Of a stretch of DNA of 64,000 nucleotides, positions 16,739 through 25,294 are shown piece by piece; position 1 is the stretch's first letter; the number at the start of each line of letters is the position of its first letter. Source of the stretch: Oscillatoriales cyanobacterium CG2_30_40_61 (GTDB lineage: Bacteria; Cyanobacteriota; Cyanobacteriia; Cyanobacteriales; Microcoleaceae). The notes beneath the pieces are model-generated. The model saw nothing but the letters and a program-made list of their open reading frames with translations, was not told the DNA's origin and did not search any database. The position numbers and the translations under genes are program-made. The DNA lies in contig MNYZ01000111.1 in assembly GCA_001873365.1 (NCBI GenBank), forward strand, positions 43,129 through 107,128, given 5' to 3'.

Positions 16739-18259
16739 ATGCAAGAAGAACTCAGTATCTTAATTGAAGCCCGATATCCTCTGATCTACCTCGTTACCTC
16801 TGAGGAAGAGCGGTCTGAGCAGGCTATAGCCAAAATCGCACAAGCCAAACGCCAGAGAGAGGTTTATGTGTGGACAGTCACTCGCGGTTTAGTCAAATAC
16901 GATCAGACGAGAACGGCGGTTCAATCTAACACAGTCTCTCCGCAAGCTGCGATTGAGTGGACGATTCGGCACAAAGAGCCTAACGTAAGCGGAAGTATCT
17001 ATATATTTAAGGATTTGCATCCCTTCAAGGATTCCCCTGAAGTGACCCGGTGTTTGCGGGATGCGATCGCCAGTTTCAAAGGCACAAATAAGACCATCAT
17101 CTTAATGTCGCCGATCCAATCTATTCCTATCGAGCTAGAGAAAGAAGTTGTGGTTCTGGACTTCGCTCTGCCCGATATGAAGGAACTGAATCTAGTATTA
17201 ACCTCCCAACTGGAGCAAGCCCGGTCTCGACGTTTAACCACCGAAGGACGAGAAAAACTGCTCAAAGCAGCTTTAGGCTTAACCCAGGATGAGGCGGAAA
17301 AAGTCTACCGGAAAGCCCAAGTCACGGCCGGACGTCTGACGGAAGAAGAAGTGAATGTTGTTCTGACCGAAAAGAAACAACTAATTCGACGCAATGGCAT
17401 TTTAGAATACATTGATGTCGATGAAACCATAGACTCCGTAGGCGGTTTAGAAGAACTGAAACGCTGGTTACACCAACGTTCCAACGCCTTCAGCGAAAGA
17501 GCCCGGGAATATGGTCTACCTCAACCCAAGGGGATGTTAATTTTAGGGATACCCGGATGCGGAAAGTCCCTGATTGCTAAAACCACATCTCGGTTATGGG
17601 GATTACCTCTACTCCGGTTAGATATGGGTCGGGTCTATGACGGTTCCATGGTGGGTCGTTCCGAAGCCAACCTGAGAAACGCCTTGAAGACGGCTGAATC
17701 AATCTCCCCCGTAATTTTATTTATCGATGAATTAGATAAATCCTTTGCGGGTAGTGGCGGATCAGCAGATTCCGATGGTGGCACCTCAAGCCGGATATTT
17801 GGATCATTCCTGACCTGGATGCAGGAAAAAAACTCTCCTGTATTTGTGATGGCAACAGCCAACCGCGTTGAACGTCTCCCTGGGGAATTCCTCAGAAAAG
17901 GCAGATTTGATGAGATCTTCTTTGTGGATTTACCAACTAAAGAAGAACGCCAAGATATTTTTAAAATTCATCTGTCCAAACGCCGTCGGGAAATCGAACG
18001 CTTCGATTTAGAGCAACTCTCTACCGTTTCCGAAGGCTTTTCTGGAGCAGAAATTGAGCAAGCCGTAATCGCTTCGATGTACGAGGCCTTTGCTCAAGAC
18101 CGCGAGTTTACGCAGCTTGATATTATTGCCGCGGTTAAATCCACGATGCCCTTGTCCAAGACCATGAACGAACAGGTCACCGCACTACGAGATTGGGCAA
18201 GACAGCGTGCGCGTCCGGCTGCGTCCTCCGTCGCTGAATATCAGCGCCTGGAGTTCTAA
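16739..18259 (+). CDS. ycf46: Ycf46-type AAA ATPase
   Basis: A 506-residue protein. The first 230 residues are the Ycf46-specific N-domain (EELSILIEARYPLIYLVTSEE). The AAA+ module follows with Walker A GIPGCGKSLIAKT, Walker B ILFIDELDKS, sensor-1 VFVMATANRV and a second-region-of-homology segment FLRKGRFDEIFFVDLPTKEE containing the arginine-finger positions. The C-terminal lid (SEGFSGAEIEQAVIASMYEAF) is complete. Ycf46 is conserved in cyanobacteria and in red-algal plastids. The Synechocystis homologue Slr0374 has been linked to stress response and regulation of photosynthesis and carbon uptake. GGACT precedes the ATG. All catalytic residues are present. It is likely co-transcribed with the upstream ribbon-helix-helix gene. 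Confidence 0.92.
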   Translation: MQEELSILIEARYPLIYLVTSEEERSEQAIAKIAQAKRQREVYVWTVTRGLVKYDQTRTAVQSNTVSPQAAIEWTIRHKEPNVSGSIYIFKDLHPFKDSPEVTRCLRDAIASFKGTNKTIILMSPIQSIPIELEKEVVVLDFALPDMKELNLVLTSQLEQARSRRLTTEGREKLLKAALGLTQDEAEKVYRKAQVTAGRLTEEEVNVVLTEKKQLIRRNGILEYIDVDETIDSVGGLEELKRWLHQRSNAFSERAREYGLPQPKGMLILGIPGCGKSLIAKTTSRLWGLPLLRLDMGRVYDGSMVGRSEANLRNALKTAESISPVILFIDELDKSFAGSGGSADSDGGTSSRIFGSFLTWMQEKNSPVFVMATANRVERLPGEFLRKGRFDEIFFVDLPTKEERQDIFKIHLSKRRREIERFDLEQLSTVSEGFSGAEIEQAVIASMYEAFAQDREFTQLDIIAAVKSTMPLSKTMNEQVTALRDWARQRARPAASSVAEYQRLEF

Positions 18260-18266
18260 AGGCTTA

Positions 18267-18355
18267 CTCCTAGTCCAAATAGGAGTTAAGGCTAGTCCCC
18301 AAAACTGACTAGCAGTTCCCAAAACGGAAAAAAGCCGTCCCCTGATAAAGACGGC
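18267..18355. other. Two hairpins between ycf46 and ycf35
   Basis: The 151-base gap holds an inverted repeat ACTCCTA/TAGGAGT at about 18267-18288 and a second, GCCGTC/GACGGC, at 18334-18339 and 18350-18355. Neither is followed by a T-run. They may attenuate or process a ycf46-ycf35 transcript, or form part of the ycf35 leader. Confidence 0.4.
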
Positions 18356-18410
18356 ATCGATTCTAACCAAACCGTTGTTGTTTCGTTTTCAGTTCACGGA
18401 GGATACCGAA

Positions 18411-18764
18411 ATGTCTCACTTTAGCACACTGCGTACTAAAATCGCCGATTCCGAAATCCTGAAAGCTTCTCTGAGTGATCTTGGTATTAGCACTAAAACT
18501 AATGCTGATGTCCGTGGCTACAATGGCCAACGGGTTCGTGCCGACTTGGTTGCAGTCCTTGAAGGCGAATATGACCTCGGTTGGTCTCGCAACAGCGATG
18601 GTACTTTCGATTTAATTGCTGATCTGTGGGGTGTGGCTAAAAAACACAACCAAACCGAACTGATCAACTCTATTAACCAAAAATACGCCGTTAACAAGAC
18701 CTTGGCTGATGTCAAACAGCGCGGTCTGCAAAACGCCAACGTGAAATTGGTTGTCCAAAAATAG
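18411..18764 (+). CDS. ycf35: Ycf35 (DUF1257) protein
   Basis: A 117-residue protein beginning MSHFSTLRTKIADSEILKAS, the hallmark of the DUF1257/Ycf35 family found in cyanobacteria and in red-algal plastids. ATG 18411 is chosen because GGAGG sits nine bases upstream; an in-phase TTG at 18375 lacks a ribosome-binding site and would add 12 unconserved residues. The protein is soluble, with no metal-binding or catalytic motif that I can name, and its function is unknown. Its position directly after ycf46 suggests a shared role. A strong terminator follows. Confidence 0.88.
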   Translation: MSHFSTLRTKIADSEILKASLSDLGISTKTNADVRGYNGQRVRADLVAVLEGEYDLGWSRNSDGTFDLIADLWGVAKKHNQTELINSINQKYAVNKTLADVKQRGLQNANVKLVVQK

Positions 18765-18788
18765 TTGGTCTAAGCGTTCCCAAGCTGG

Positions 18789-18825
18789 CGGGTTAACCTA
18801 AATTTATAGGGGTTAACCCGTTTTT
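18789..18825 (+). terminator. Rho-independent terminator after ycf35
   Basis: A perfect 10-bp stem, CGGGTTAACC (18789-18798) with GGTTAACCCG (18811-18820), is followed by TTTTT (18821-18825), 25 bases past the ycf35 stop. It should end the ycf46-ycf35 transcript before the Crp/Fnr gene. Confidence 0.88.
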
Positions 18826-18917
18826 CTATTTGCGACTCGATCAATTTATCGGATATCTTGGTAATATTAATTATAGTGGATCGGTAATCTACTACTTAAA
18901 AAACGTAGCAAATTCTC

Positions 18918-19598
18918 ATGCAAACTGAAGCTTTTAGCGAGCTTTTTCCACTATTCAAAGGGGCCAATCCTGAAACATTAGAATGGCTGCTATCCGTTGC
19001 GGTCAAACATGAATATCCGGCTGATCGGGCGGTGGTCATGGAGGATGCTTGGGGGAATGCAGTCTATTTTGTCGTTTCTGGGTGGGTGAAAGTCCGACGG
19101 TTATCAGGGGATGAAGTGACCACATTAGCCATTTTGGGGCGAGGAGATTTTTTCGGAGAAATGGCAATTTTAGATGAATCTCCCCGGGCCAATGATGTGA
19201 TCGCCCTATCTTCGGTACGATTAATTAGTGTTTCAGCCCAACGCTTTATCCAGACATTGTTTAAAGATCCCCAACTTCACCATAGAATGTTGCAGTTGAT
19301 GGTGCGTCGTTTGCGTCAAACCAACCAACGGTATCAAATTCGTCACCGACCTCCGGCGGTTAAACTTGCTAATACCCTGGTAGAATTAGCTGAAAATTAC
19401 GGTCAGCCAACAGAAAAAGGGGCGGATATTTTTAATATTCCTTTCCAAGATTTAGCGGATGTTACTGATATTTCCTGGGAAGAAACAACTAAAATTATGG
19501 ATAAAATTATGAGTAAAGGTTGGATGAATATTGATGAAGAACGACAAGTCATTCACTTACTCAATCTCAAACATTTAAACCATCTTTCTAGCCAATAA
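18918..19598 (+). CDS. Crp/Fnr family transcriptional regulator
   Basis: A 226-residue protein with an N-terminal cyclic-nucleotide-binding barrel (residues about 10-125) and a C-terminal winged helix (about 145-215). The phosphate-binding cassette reads FFGEMAILDESPRANDV, keeping the Gly-Glu and Pro-Arg of cAMP receptors. The residue after PRA is N where cAMP-binding proteins usually have A or S-T, so ligand choice is open. There are no cysteines for an Fnr-type iron-sulphur cluster and no heme-binding signature. The recognition helix region is FQDLADVTDISWEETTKIMDK. It is monocistronic, between a terminator and a mobile repeat. Its regulon is not evident here. Confidence 0.85.
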   Translation: MQTEAFSELFPLFKGANPETLEWLLSVAVKHEYPADRAVVMEDAWGNAVYFVVSGWVKVRRLSGDEVTTLAILGRGDFFGEMAILDESPRANDVIALSSVRLISVSAQRFIQTLFKDPQLHHRMLQLMVRRLRQTNQRYQIRHRPPAVKLANTLVELAENYGQPTEKGADIFNIPFQDLADVTDISWEETTKIMDKIMSKGWMNIDEERQVIHLLNLKHLNHLSSQ

Positions 19599-19671
19599 AT
19601 CTCAAACATCCAACGCTAAAATTTAGCGTTGTTAATTTTCCCTTCTGTTTAACGGTATATTCAGTTCACGG

Positions 19672-19828
19672 TAGGGCTGTTTCTTTCTTTGTAGGGGCAA
19701 TCCCCCCGTGGTTGCCCCAATCCCTGAAACGCTAATTAATCGTGGAGGGGGAGGGTTTTGTAGGGGTAGGCACGGGGGCACTACCCCTACAAAACCCTGG
19801 TTTCCCTGAGAATGAAATAGCCCTTCTG
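19672..19828. mobile_element. MITE-like element, family A, copy 1 (157 bp)
   Basis: The element has near-inverted ends (AGGGCTGTTTCTTTCTT at the left; the right end read inversely is AGGGCTATTTCATTCTC) and a nested inner inverted repeat (TTTGTAGGGGCA against the complementary arm near 19783-19795). It is bounded by a direct repeat of GTTCACGG (19664-19671 and 19829-19836), as expected of a target-site duplication. It carries no gene. A second copy of the same length lies at 44605-44761. It sits 52 bases before the M61 peptidase start, so it may affect that gene's promoter. Confidence 0.85.
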
Positions 19829-19880
19829 GTTCACGGAGGGGAAAATTATTGTTTATTAACAATTTTCATTGATAAAAATT

Positions 19881-21668
19881 ATGACTGAAGCCACTCAAAC
19901 CCGTGCTTATAATCAGGCTACAATTATTCCTAACCTACAGTATTGGGTAGCCATTTCCAAACCCGAATCCCATTTATTTGAAGTTAGCTTACGCCTTCGA
20001 GGAGATATTATTTCATCCTCGGTATTAGATTTAAAAATGCCCGTTTGGACTCCGGGCTCTTATTTAGTTCGGGAATATTCCCGACATTTACAAGATTTTG
20101 CTGTTTGTGACCAGGATAGAAACCCTTTAACCGGGCAAAAAATTAGTAAAAATCATTGGCAAATTCAAACTAATTCCGCCACAGAAATTATAGTTTATTA
20201 TCGAATTTTTGCGAATGAATTAAGTGTAAGAACTAATCATTTAGATAGTTCTCATGGTTATTTTAATGGGGCGGCTTTATTTTTATATGTGCCAGGATCT
20301 GAACAACAACCAATTCAAGTTACCATAGAACCTCCTAAAAATTGGATAGTTAGCACAACTTTATCCCCTATTTCCCATCAACCTAATAGGTTTTATGCTC
20401 CTAATTTTGATACCTTGGTTGATAGTCCCTTTGAAATTGGAACCCATGGTTTATATGAATTTGAAGTCGAGGGAAAATCCCATCAATTAGCGATTTGGGG
20501 CGAGGGAAATCTTAATCCTGAAAGGTTAATTAAGGATTTCCAAAAAATTATCACCGTAGAATCGGAATTATTTGGGGGACTACCTTATGAACGTTATTTA
20601 TTTTTATTACATCTTTCTAATCATGGGTTTGGCGGTTTAGAACATAAAGAGTCTTGCTCTTTAATTTATTCTCGATTTGGTTTCCGTAGCCCCGATAAAT
20701 ATAATAGATTTATGCAGTTAGTCGCCCATGAATTTTTCCATTTATGGAACGTTAAACGCATTCGTCCTAAAGCCTTGGAAGTCTTTGATTATGAACAGGA
20801 AAACTATACTCCTTCCCTGTGGTTTTCCGAAGGAACAACCAGCTATTATGATATGGTAATTCCCTATCGGGCGGGAATTTTTGATGTTCAGGGCTTTTTT
20901 AATGCTATTTCTAAAGAAATTACTCGTCTACAAACCACCCACGGGCGGTTAGTTCAACCCTTGAGTGAATCAAGTTGGGATACTTGGATTAAACTCTATC
21001 GGCGAGAATCCCATAGTGATAATAACCAAATTTCCTATTATTTAAAAGGAGAATTGGTTTCATTTTTACTAGATTTATTAATTAGAAATAAACATGGAAA
21101 TTCTCGTTCTTTGGATGATGTTATGCGCCAAATGTGGGAAACCTTTGGTCAACCGGAAATTGGCTTTACCCCGGAACAATTAGAACAGATTATAGAGTCG
21201 GTTGCGGAAACTTCTTTAAGCAATTTTTTCCAACACTATTTGTATGGAATAACTGAACTTCCCTATCATGAATATTTAGAACCATTTGGATTAAAATTAG
21301 TTGCAGAAACCACCGATGAAACCCCCTATTTAGGCTGCAAAGTTGTATCGGAAAAAGGCAGAGAAATGATCAAATTTGTAGAAACCGATAGTCCCGCAGA
21401 AACCGCCGGATTAGATATTAATGATGAACTTTTAGCATTAAATGGATTTAAAGTCACCTCCGACCAATTCCATGAACGCTTAAAAGATTACCAACCTGGG
21501 GATATAGTAGAATTAACATTTTTTCATCAAGATTTATTGCGAACTTGTCAAGTTACCCTGACCAATCCCCGTCCCAATCATTACAAAATTGTTTCTGTAG
21601 CCCAACCCACCCCCCAACAAAAACGAAACTTTGAAGGTTGGTTAGGCTGTCCCTACCACAACATTTGA
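19881..21668 (+). CDS. M61 family metallopeptidase with PDZ domain
   Basis: About 595 residues from ATG 19881 (MTEATQTRAYNQ); an in-phase TTG at 19869 would add four. Layout: an N-terminal beta-sandwich (residues about 10-175), a catalytic domain with the zinc-binding AHEFFHLWNVKRIRP (HExxH) and the downstream metal-ligand region WFSEGTTSYYD, then a C-terminal PDZ domain (residues about 490-575) with the binding loop YLGCKV. This is the glycyl-aminopeptidase/M61 family, common in cyanobacteria. There is no signal peptide, so it is probably cytosolic. All catalytic residues are visible. It is followed by a palindromic repeat and then the TerB-like gene. Confidence 0.9.
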   Translation: MTEATQTRAYNQATIIPNLQYWVAISKPESHLFEVSLRLRGDIISSSVLDLKMPVWTPGSYLVREYSRHLQDFAVCDQDRNPLTGQKISKNHWQIQTNSATEIIVYYRIFANELSVRTNHLDSSHGYFNGAALFLYVPGSEQQPIQVTIEPPKNWIVSTTLSPISHQPNRFYAPNFDTLVDSPFEIGTHGLYEFEVEGKSHQLAIWGEGNLNPERLIKDFQKIITVESELFGGLPYERYLFLLHLSNHGFGGLEHKESCSLIYSRFGFRSPDKYNRFMQLVAHEFFHLWNVKRIRPKALEVFDYEQENYTPSLWFSEGTTSYYDMVIPYRAGIFDVQGFFNAISKEITRLQTTHGRLVQPLSESSWDTWIKLYRRESHSDNNQISYYLKGELVSFLLDLLIRNKHGNSRSLDDVMRQMWETFGQPEIGFTPEQLEQIIESVAETSLSNFFQHYLYGITELPYHEYLEPFGLKLVAETTDETPYLGCKVVSEKGREMIKFVETDSPAETAGLDINDELLALNGFKVTSDQFHERLKDYQPGDIVELTFFHQDLLRTCQVTLTNPRPNHYKIVSVAQPTPQQKRNFEGWLGCPYHNI

Positions 21669-21710
21669 CACTCTCAAAAAAGTAATGAAATCTTGTCTCC
21701 CCCATGACCA

Positions 21711-21812
21711 ATCACAGATTTAAGCGGATTAGCCAGATTAACCCTACCCTCGACTTGATAGAAGGACAGCTTAAAATCCGTGAAATCCGTGAAATCCGCT
21801 TAAATCCGTGAT
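21711..21812. repeat. Palindromic element, family B, copy 1
   Basis: The segment begins ATCACAGATTTAAGCGGATT and ends with the inverse AATCCGCTTAAATCCGTGAT, giving terminal inverted repeats of 20 bases with one mismatch. Inside the right part AAATCCGTG is repeated in tandem. A shorter relative lies at 23287-23355. No gene is carried. It lies between the M61 and TerB-like genes. Confidence 0.82.
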
Positions 21813-21866
21813 CCTTGTTCCCCCCTATATGACATAATCAGGGAGAAATATTCACAGGTTTGGTTC

Positions 21867-22346
21867 ATGGAAGTCCCGCCGCCTCCTTCAATTACACCCC
21901 GTCAAATGAATCTTTTGCGGGTTGTAGCATCGATGGCTTGGTCAGATGGAGAATTAGCCACTGAAGAAGTTAATGTGATGCTAGATCAGTTGAGCCGTGT
22001 GTTTACAAAACAGGAACAACAACACCAGGAACTTGAACAGGAATTAAGGGATTATTTAATGCAAAATATCCCCTTAGAGGAGTTAATTCCTAAACTAGAA
22101 ACCCAAGCCGAACGAGAACTGGTACTAATTTTAGGATATGAAGTAATTAACTCCAGTTCTCGTACCCCGGATGAACCTAAAATTAACCCCGACGAAGCCG
22201 CAGCTTATCAACAATTATTAGACTTACTAAATCTGCCTCCAGATGTGGTTAAACGCTTAGAAGTTGAGATGGATAATCCCTCTACTTCTAAAGCTCAACT
22301 GATTGAAACTATTGCTCGTAAATTAGGAGAGTTTATTCAAAAATAA
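21867..22346 (+). CDS. TerB-like protein
   Basis: A 159-residue, mostly helical acidic protein. The segment RQMNLLRVVASMAWSDGELA is the typical TerB-fold start (a helix followed by a DGxL/DGE turn that can bind metal), and a second helical hairpin follows after residue 80. TerB proteins were named from tellurite-resistance operons but are widespread and of unclear function; here there are no other ter genes. It lies 81 bases upstream of a membrane protein in the same orientation, and the two may form an operon. Confidence 0.75.
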   Translation: MEVPPPPSITPRQMNLLRVVASMAWSDGELATEEVNVMLDQLSRVFTKQEQQHQELEQELRDYLMQNIPLEELIPKLETQAERELVLILGYEVINSSSRTPDEPKINPDEAAAYQQLLDLLNLPPDVVKRLEVEMDNPSTSKAQLIETIARKLGEFIQK

Positions 22347-22427
22347 AAGATGATTAAATAGACGGGGGATAACTTCTAAATCCCCTTTATATTTTTCAGG
22401 TAAAAACCGCATTATCCAGTTCAAAAT

Positions 22428-23234
22428 ATGAATCAACAAGCTCACAGGGGCCGGATTGCAACTATCATTGAAATCCTTAACGAACAAATGGCGGATTTAG
22501 GGGTAACTAATCGGGCTATTTTTATTAATGATGTTTTGCAATTGCTATGTGAAGCGAGGAATGCTGAATCCTTAGAAAAATCAATAATTGTTAGTAAAAT
22601 TCGTGGGATTTTAGAATCAATTGCACCGCGTAATATTCGTCGAGTCAAGATTAATGGTCGCATCCTTCAAGAAAATCAATTACTTTGGTTAGAAGATATT
22701 ACTCAAGATCCTGAAAATCAACTGTTATGGTCTGAAGAAATTATTCTTAAAAAACCTAATATTTTTCATAAAATTTCAGGTTCAAATCAAAGTGATTTAC
22801 CCCTTAAATCCCTATCTCAACAGCCAAAATCCGGTAAATTACAACAAAATTTAATCTGGGCTATTGCTGTTACTGTAGTATTAATATTAATGGGATTTAT
22901 TCTGTACAATGCGTTACAATTTCAATTATTAGAATCCCTACAGTCTCAGCCAGAAACCGAGATAGAATCATCTCCTAAACCACCAGAAACTTTATCTTCA
23001 GCCGAGCAATTTAGTCGAGGAGTGAAAATAGCAGAAGAAGCCGCCGCCGAGGGAAAATTTGCTGATACCCGTCAAGAATGGTTGGAAATAGCCCAGAAAT
23101 GGCAGCAAGCCGCCGATTATATGGAAGCAGTTTCTCCCGATTTTGAACGCTATGCTACCGCCCAAAATCGGGCTGCATTATATCGTCGAAATCAAGAACA
23201 AGCCCAACGAGAATCAGTAATCAGTTATGAGTAA
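22428..23234 (+). CDS. Conserved-looking single-pass membrane protein, function unknown
   Basis: A 268-residue protein I do not recognise. Residues 1-75 are helical and soluble (ATIIEILNEQMADLGVTNRA), residues about 142-165 form one membrane helix (LIWAIAVTVVLILMGFILYN), and the remainder is a helical, alanine-rich soluble part with tetratricopeptide-like spacing (FADTRQEWLEIAQKWQQAAD). Its last residues, SVISYE, are encoded by a short tandem heptamer repeat (23213-23253), so the C-terminus may have been remodelled by repeat growth. It follows the TerB-like gene and could share its transcript. Confidence 0.6.
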   Translation: MNQQAHRGRIATIIEILNEQMADLGVTNRAIFINDVLQLLCEARNAESLEKSIIVSKIRGILESIAPRNIRRVKINGRILQENQLLWLEDITQDPENQLLWSEEIILKKPNIFHKISGSNQSDLPLKSLSQQPKSGKLQQNLIWAIAVTVVLILMGFILYNALQFQLLESLQSQPETEIESSPKPPETLSSAEQFSRGVKIAEEAAAEGKFADTRQEWLEIAQKWQQAADYMEAVSPDFERYATAQNRAALYRRNQEQAQRESVISYE

Positions 23235-23253
23235 TCAGTTATCAGTTATCAGT
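23213..23253 (+). repeat. Heptamer tandem repeat (ATCAGTT type) overlapping a gene end
   Basis: Several imperfect copies of the 7-base unit ATCAGTT/AGTAATC run through the last codons and stop of the preceding gene. This is the short tandemly repeated repetitive type known from filamentous cyanobacteria. Related 7-mers occur at 28614-28647 and 42741-42763. Confidence 0.7.
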
Positions 23254-23286
23254 GTAAGAGTTACCCATTACCCTATTACTGAGCGC

Positions 23287-23355
23287 ATCACGGATTTAAG
23301 AGAATTACACAAATTAAAATCCGTGAAATCCGTGAAATCCTTTTAAATCTGTGAT
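23287..23355. repeat. Palindromic element, family B, copy 2
   Basis: It begins ATCACGGATTTAAGAGAATT and ends AAATCCTTTTAAATCTGTGAT, matching the ends of the 21711-21812 element, with the same tandem AAATCCGTG. It is shorter (69 bases) and covers the stop codon of znuC (23343-23345), which is therefore provided by the repeat. Confidence 0.78.
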
Positions 23356-24131
23356 CTATTTCCTCTATAGGTTTGTTCTAACATTTTTGGGGTAATTTGT
23401 TGTTCTTCGTGATAGTGTAAACGTCGATTCAAACAGCCAATGGTTTTCACATAGGAAGACATGGTATTAATATCATGGGTAATCATTAAAATGGTCATAT
23501 ATTCATTTAATTTTAACAATAACTCATAGATATTAGCACACATTTTGGGGTCAACGCTGGCCGTAGGTTCATCTAAGAGTAAAATTTGGGGTTCACTGGC
23601 TAAAGCTCTAGCAATAAAAACCCGTTGTCGTTGTCCTCCTGAAAGTTCACCAATAGCCCGATTTTTTAAGTCTAACATTTCCACTTTTTCTAAAGATTGA
23701 ATCACAATTTCTTCATCTTTTTGGGTATAAGGTTTAAATAAATGACGCTTTCCTAACCGTCCCATTCGTACAACTTCATCTACCCGGACTGGAAAATTGC
23801 GATCAAATTCTAAAATTTGAGGAACATAACCCAAATAACGTCGCCCTTGACTAACAGTATAACCCATAATTTTTACATCCCCTTTTAATGGTTGTAGCAG
23901 TCCTAAAAGCACTTTAATTAAGGTAGTTTTTCCACCCCCATTCGGGCCAATTAATCCGATAAAATCTAATTCATTAACCGTTAAGTTAATATCTTCTAAA
24001 ATTGGTTCTTGAGCCTCATAACCCGCCCAAACTTCTTTTAAACGGATGACTTCGGACTTTTGATAACTTTTTGGAGGTAATTCTTGAGGATGTTTCACGG
24101 AAGTTGATCTAAATTTTGGTAGTAAAATCAT
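23343..24131 (-). CDS. znuC: Zinc/manganese-type ABC transporter ATPase
   Basis: A 262-residue ABC ATPase with Walker A GPNGGGKTTL, Q-loop YVPQ, signature LSGGQRQR, Walker B ILLLDEP and the switch histidine ITHD. The G-Y-V-P-Q and R-N-F-P-V segments are typical of the metal-chelate (ZnuC/MntB/TroB) branch. An N-terminal extension of about 25 residues precedes the usual start. The final codons and stop lie inside a palindromic repeat. The gene lies 19 bases downstream of znuA, behind a Zur-like site, which favours zinc. The permease gene normally found next to these two is absent from the window. Confidence 0.85.
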   Translation of the reverse strand: MILLPKFRSTSVKHPQELPPKSYQKSEVIRLKEVWAGYEAQEPILEDINLTVNELDFIGLIGPNGGGKTTLIKVLLGLLQPLKGDVKIMGYTVSQGRRYLGYVPQILEFDRNFPVRVDEVVRMGRLGKRHLFKPYTQKDEEIVIQSLEKVEMLDLKNRAIGELSGGQRQRVFIARALASEPQILLLDEPTASVDPKMCANIYELLLKLNEYMTILMITHDINTMSSYVKTIGCLNRRLHYHEEQQITPKMLEQTYRGNRSQI

Positions 24132-24150
24132 GGTAAAATTTTAAATTAAT

Positions 24151-25104
24151 TTATGGATTTAAAGTTTGTGATAACAGGTCAGAGACTTTCAGCAAATTAT
24201 TAGACCAATTTTCATCTAAATCACTAACAAAAATAACTTTTCCCCCGATTTCTTTAGAGATGGTTTCCGCAGAACTGGGATTAAATTCCGGTTGAGCAAA
24301 AATTACCTTGATATTCTCTTGTTTAGCTTCAGAAATTAAGTTAGCTAACTCGGCTGCACTAGGTTCCTGTCCTCCCACTTCAATTGATTCTTGTTCTAAG
24401 TTATAATCCTTAGCAAAATAACCCCAAGCGGGATGAAAAACGATAAATTTACGGTTTTTGACCGGGGCTAATTTCTGGCTAATTTGTTGATCAAGTTGGT
24501 CAATTTCTGTGATAAACTGATTTAAGTTGGATTGATATTCTACTTGGCGTTTTGGATCAATTTTGACTAAGCCATCATAAATATTTTGAGCTTGAATTTT
24601 AACTAACTTAGGAGATAACCAAATATGAGGATCTAAAGTTTCTTCTGCTTGATGATTTTCTTCACCGCCATGATGATGATGTTCCATCATGGGAATTCTC
24701 TCAATCCCTTGAGTTGAATCTATAACTAACATTTTGGGATTAGCAGATTTAATTCTATCCATCCAAGCCGATTCAAAAGCAATTCCAGTGGTAATATAAG
24801 CCTGAGCATCATTTAAAGATTGTAACTGTTGCGGTTTAGGTTCATAATTATGTAAATCAATCCCGGGGGGAACCATAACATTTACTCTAACATTTTTGCC
24901 TCCAATTTTTTCAACAAAATATTTTTGGGGCATAATACTAACAGTAATATCCATAGAATTATTAACAGTTTCAGTTGCTATTTGTTTAAGTTCAGGGGAA
25001 TTATTTTCAACGGAATTTTTCGGTGTAGAAACGGAATTACACCCACTAATTATGCTCATACTGCATAACAGCATTACCATTCGGGCGTAAATCGAAAATC
25101 TCAT
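24151..25104 (-). CDS. znuA: Zinc ABC transporter substrate-binding lipoprotein
   Basis: About 317 residues from ATG 25102-25104, chosen because it begins a signal sequence (MRFSIYARMVMLLCSM) ending in the lipobox IISGC; the frame is open for 21 more codons but these precede the signal. The cluster A-I binding protein has the histidine of DLHNYEP, a His-rich loop MEHHHHGG before DPHIWLSP (second ligand), FHPAWGYFA (third) and a C-terminal acidic ligand near DLDENW. The His-rich loop is typical of zinc rather than manganese binding. It is the first gene of the znuA-znuC unit. It would be anchored on the outer face of the plasma membrane and hand zinc to a permease not seen here. Confidence 0.88.
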   Translation of the reverse strand: MRFSIYARMVMLLCSMSIISGCNSVSTPKNSVENNSPELKQIATETVNNSMDITVSIMPQKYFVEKIGGKNVRVNVMVPPGIDLHNYEPKPQQLQSLNDAQAYITTGIAFESAWMDRIKSANPKMLVIDSTQGIERIPMMEHHHHGGEENHQAEETLDPHIWLSPKLVKIQAQNIYDGLVKIDPKRQVEYQSNLNQFITEIDQLDQQISQKLAPVKNRKFIVFHPAWGYFAKDYNLEQESIEVGGQEPSAAELANLISEAKQENIKVIFAQPEFNPSSAETISKEIGGKVIFVSDLDENWSNNLLKVSDLLSQTLNP

Positions 25105-25192
25105 CTTGATGTCCTCAATACAGTTTTGCACCTCATCAGCCAAACACAGTCCCAGAAACGGTAACATGGGAACAGGGGTGGCTTAATAATAA

Positions 25193-25207
25193 TGATAATC
25201 GTTTTCA
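25193..25207 (-). promoter_or_regulatory. Zur-like operator upstream of znuA
   Basis: The segment TGATAATCGTTTTCA (25193-25207) is a near-palindrome of the TGA(T/A)AA(T/N)n(A/N)TT(T/A)TCA kind typical of Zur boxes. It lies about 90 bases upstream of the znuA start, where a repressor would act when zinc is sufficient. No zur gene is in the window. Fur sites look similar, so the name rests on the znu context. Confidence 0.6.
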
Positions 25208-25294
25208 TTTTTTTGTCAAGAGGGTGGGATTTTAGGGGCGTTGTCTTCCCCAAAGTCGGTCAAACAGATTATCCCCCTAACCTCCAGACCGTCG

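Noticed and set aside
23343..25104. Manganese transporter (MntAB type) instead of zinc
   Set aside because: The His-rich loop of the binding protein and the Zur-like site favour zinc, though ATPase sequence alone cannot decide.
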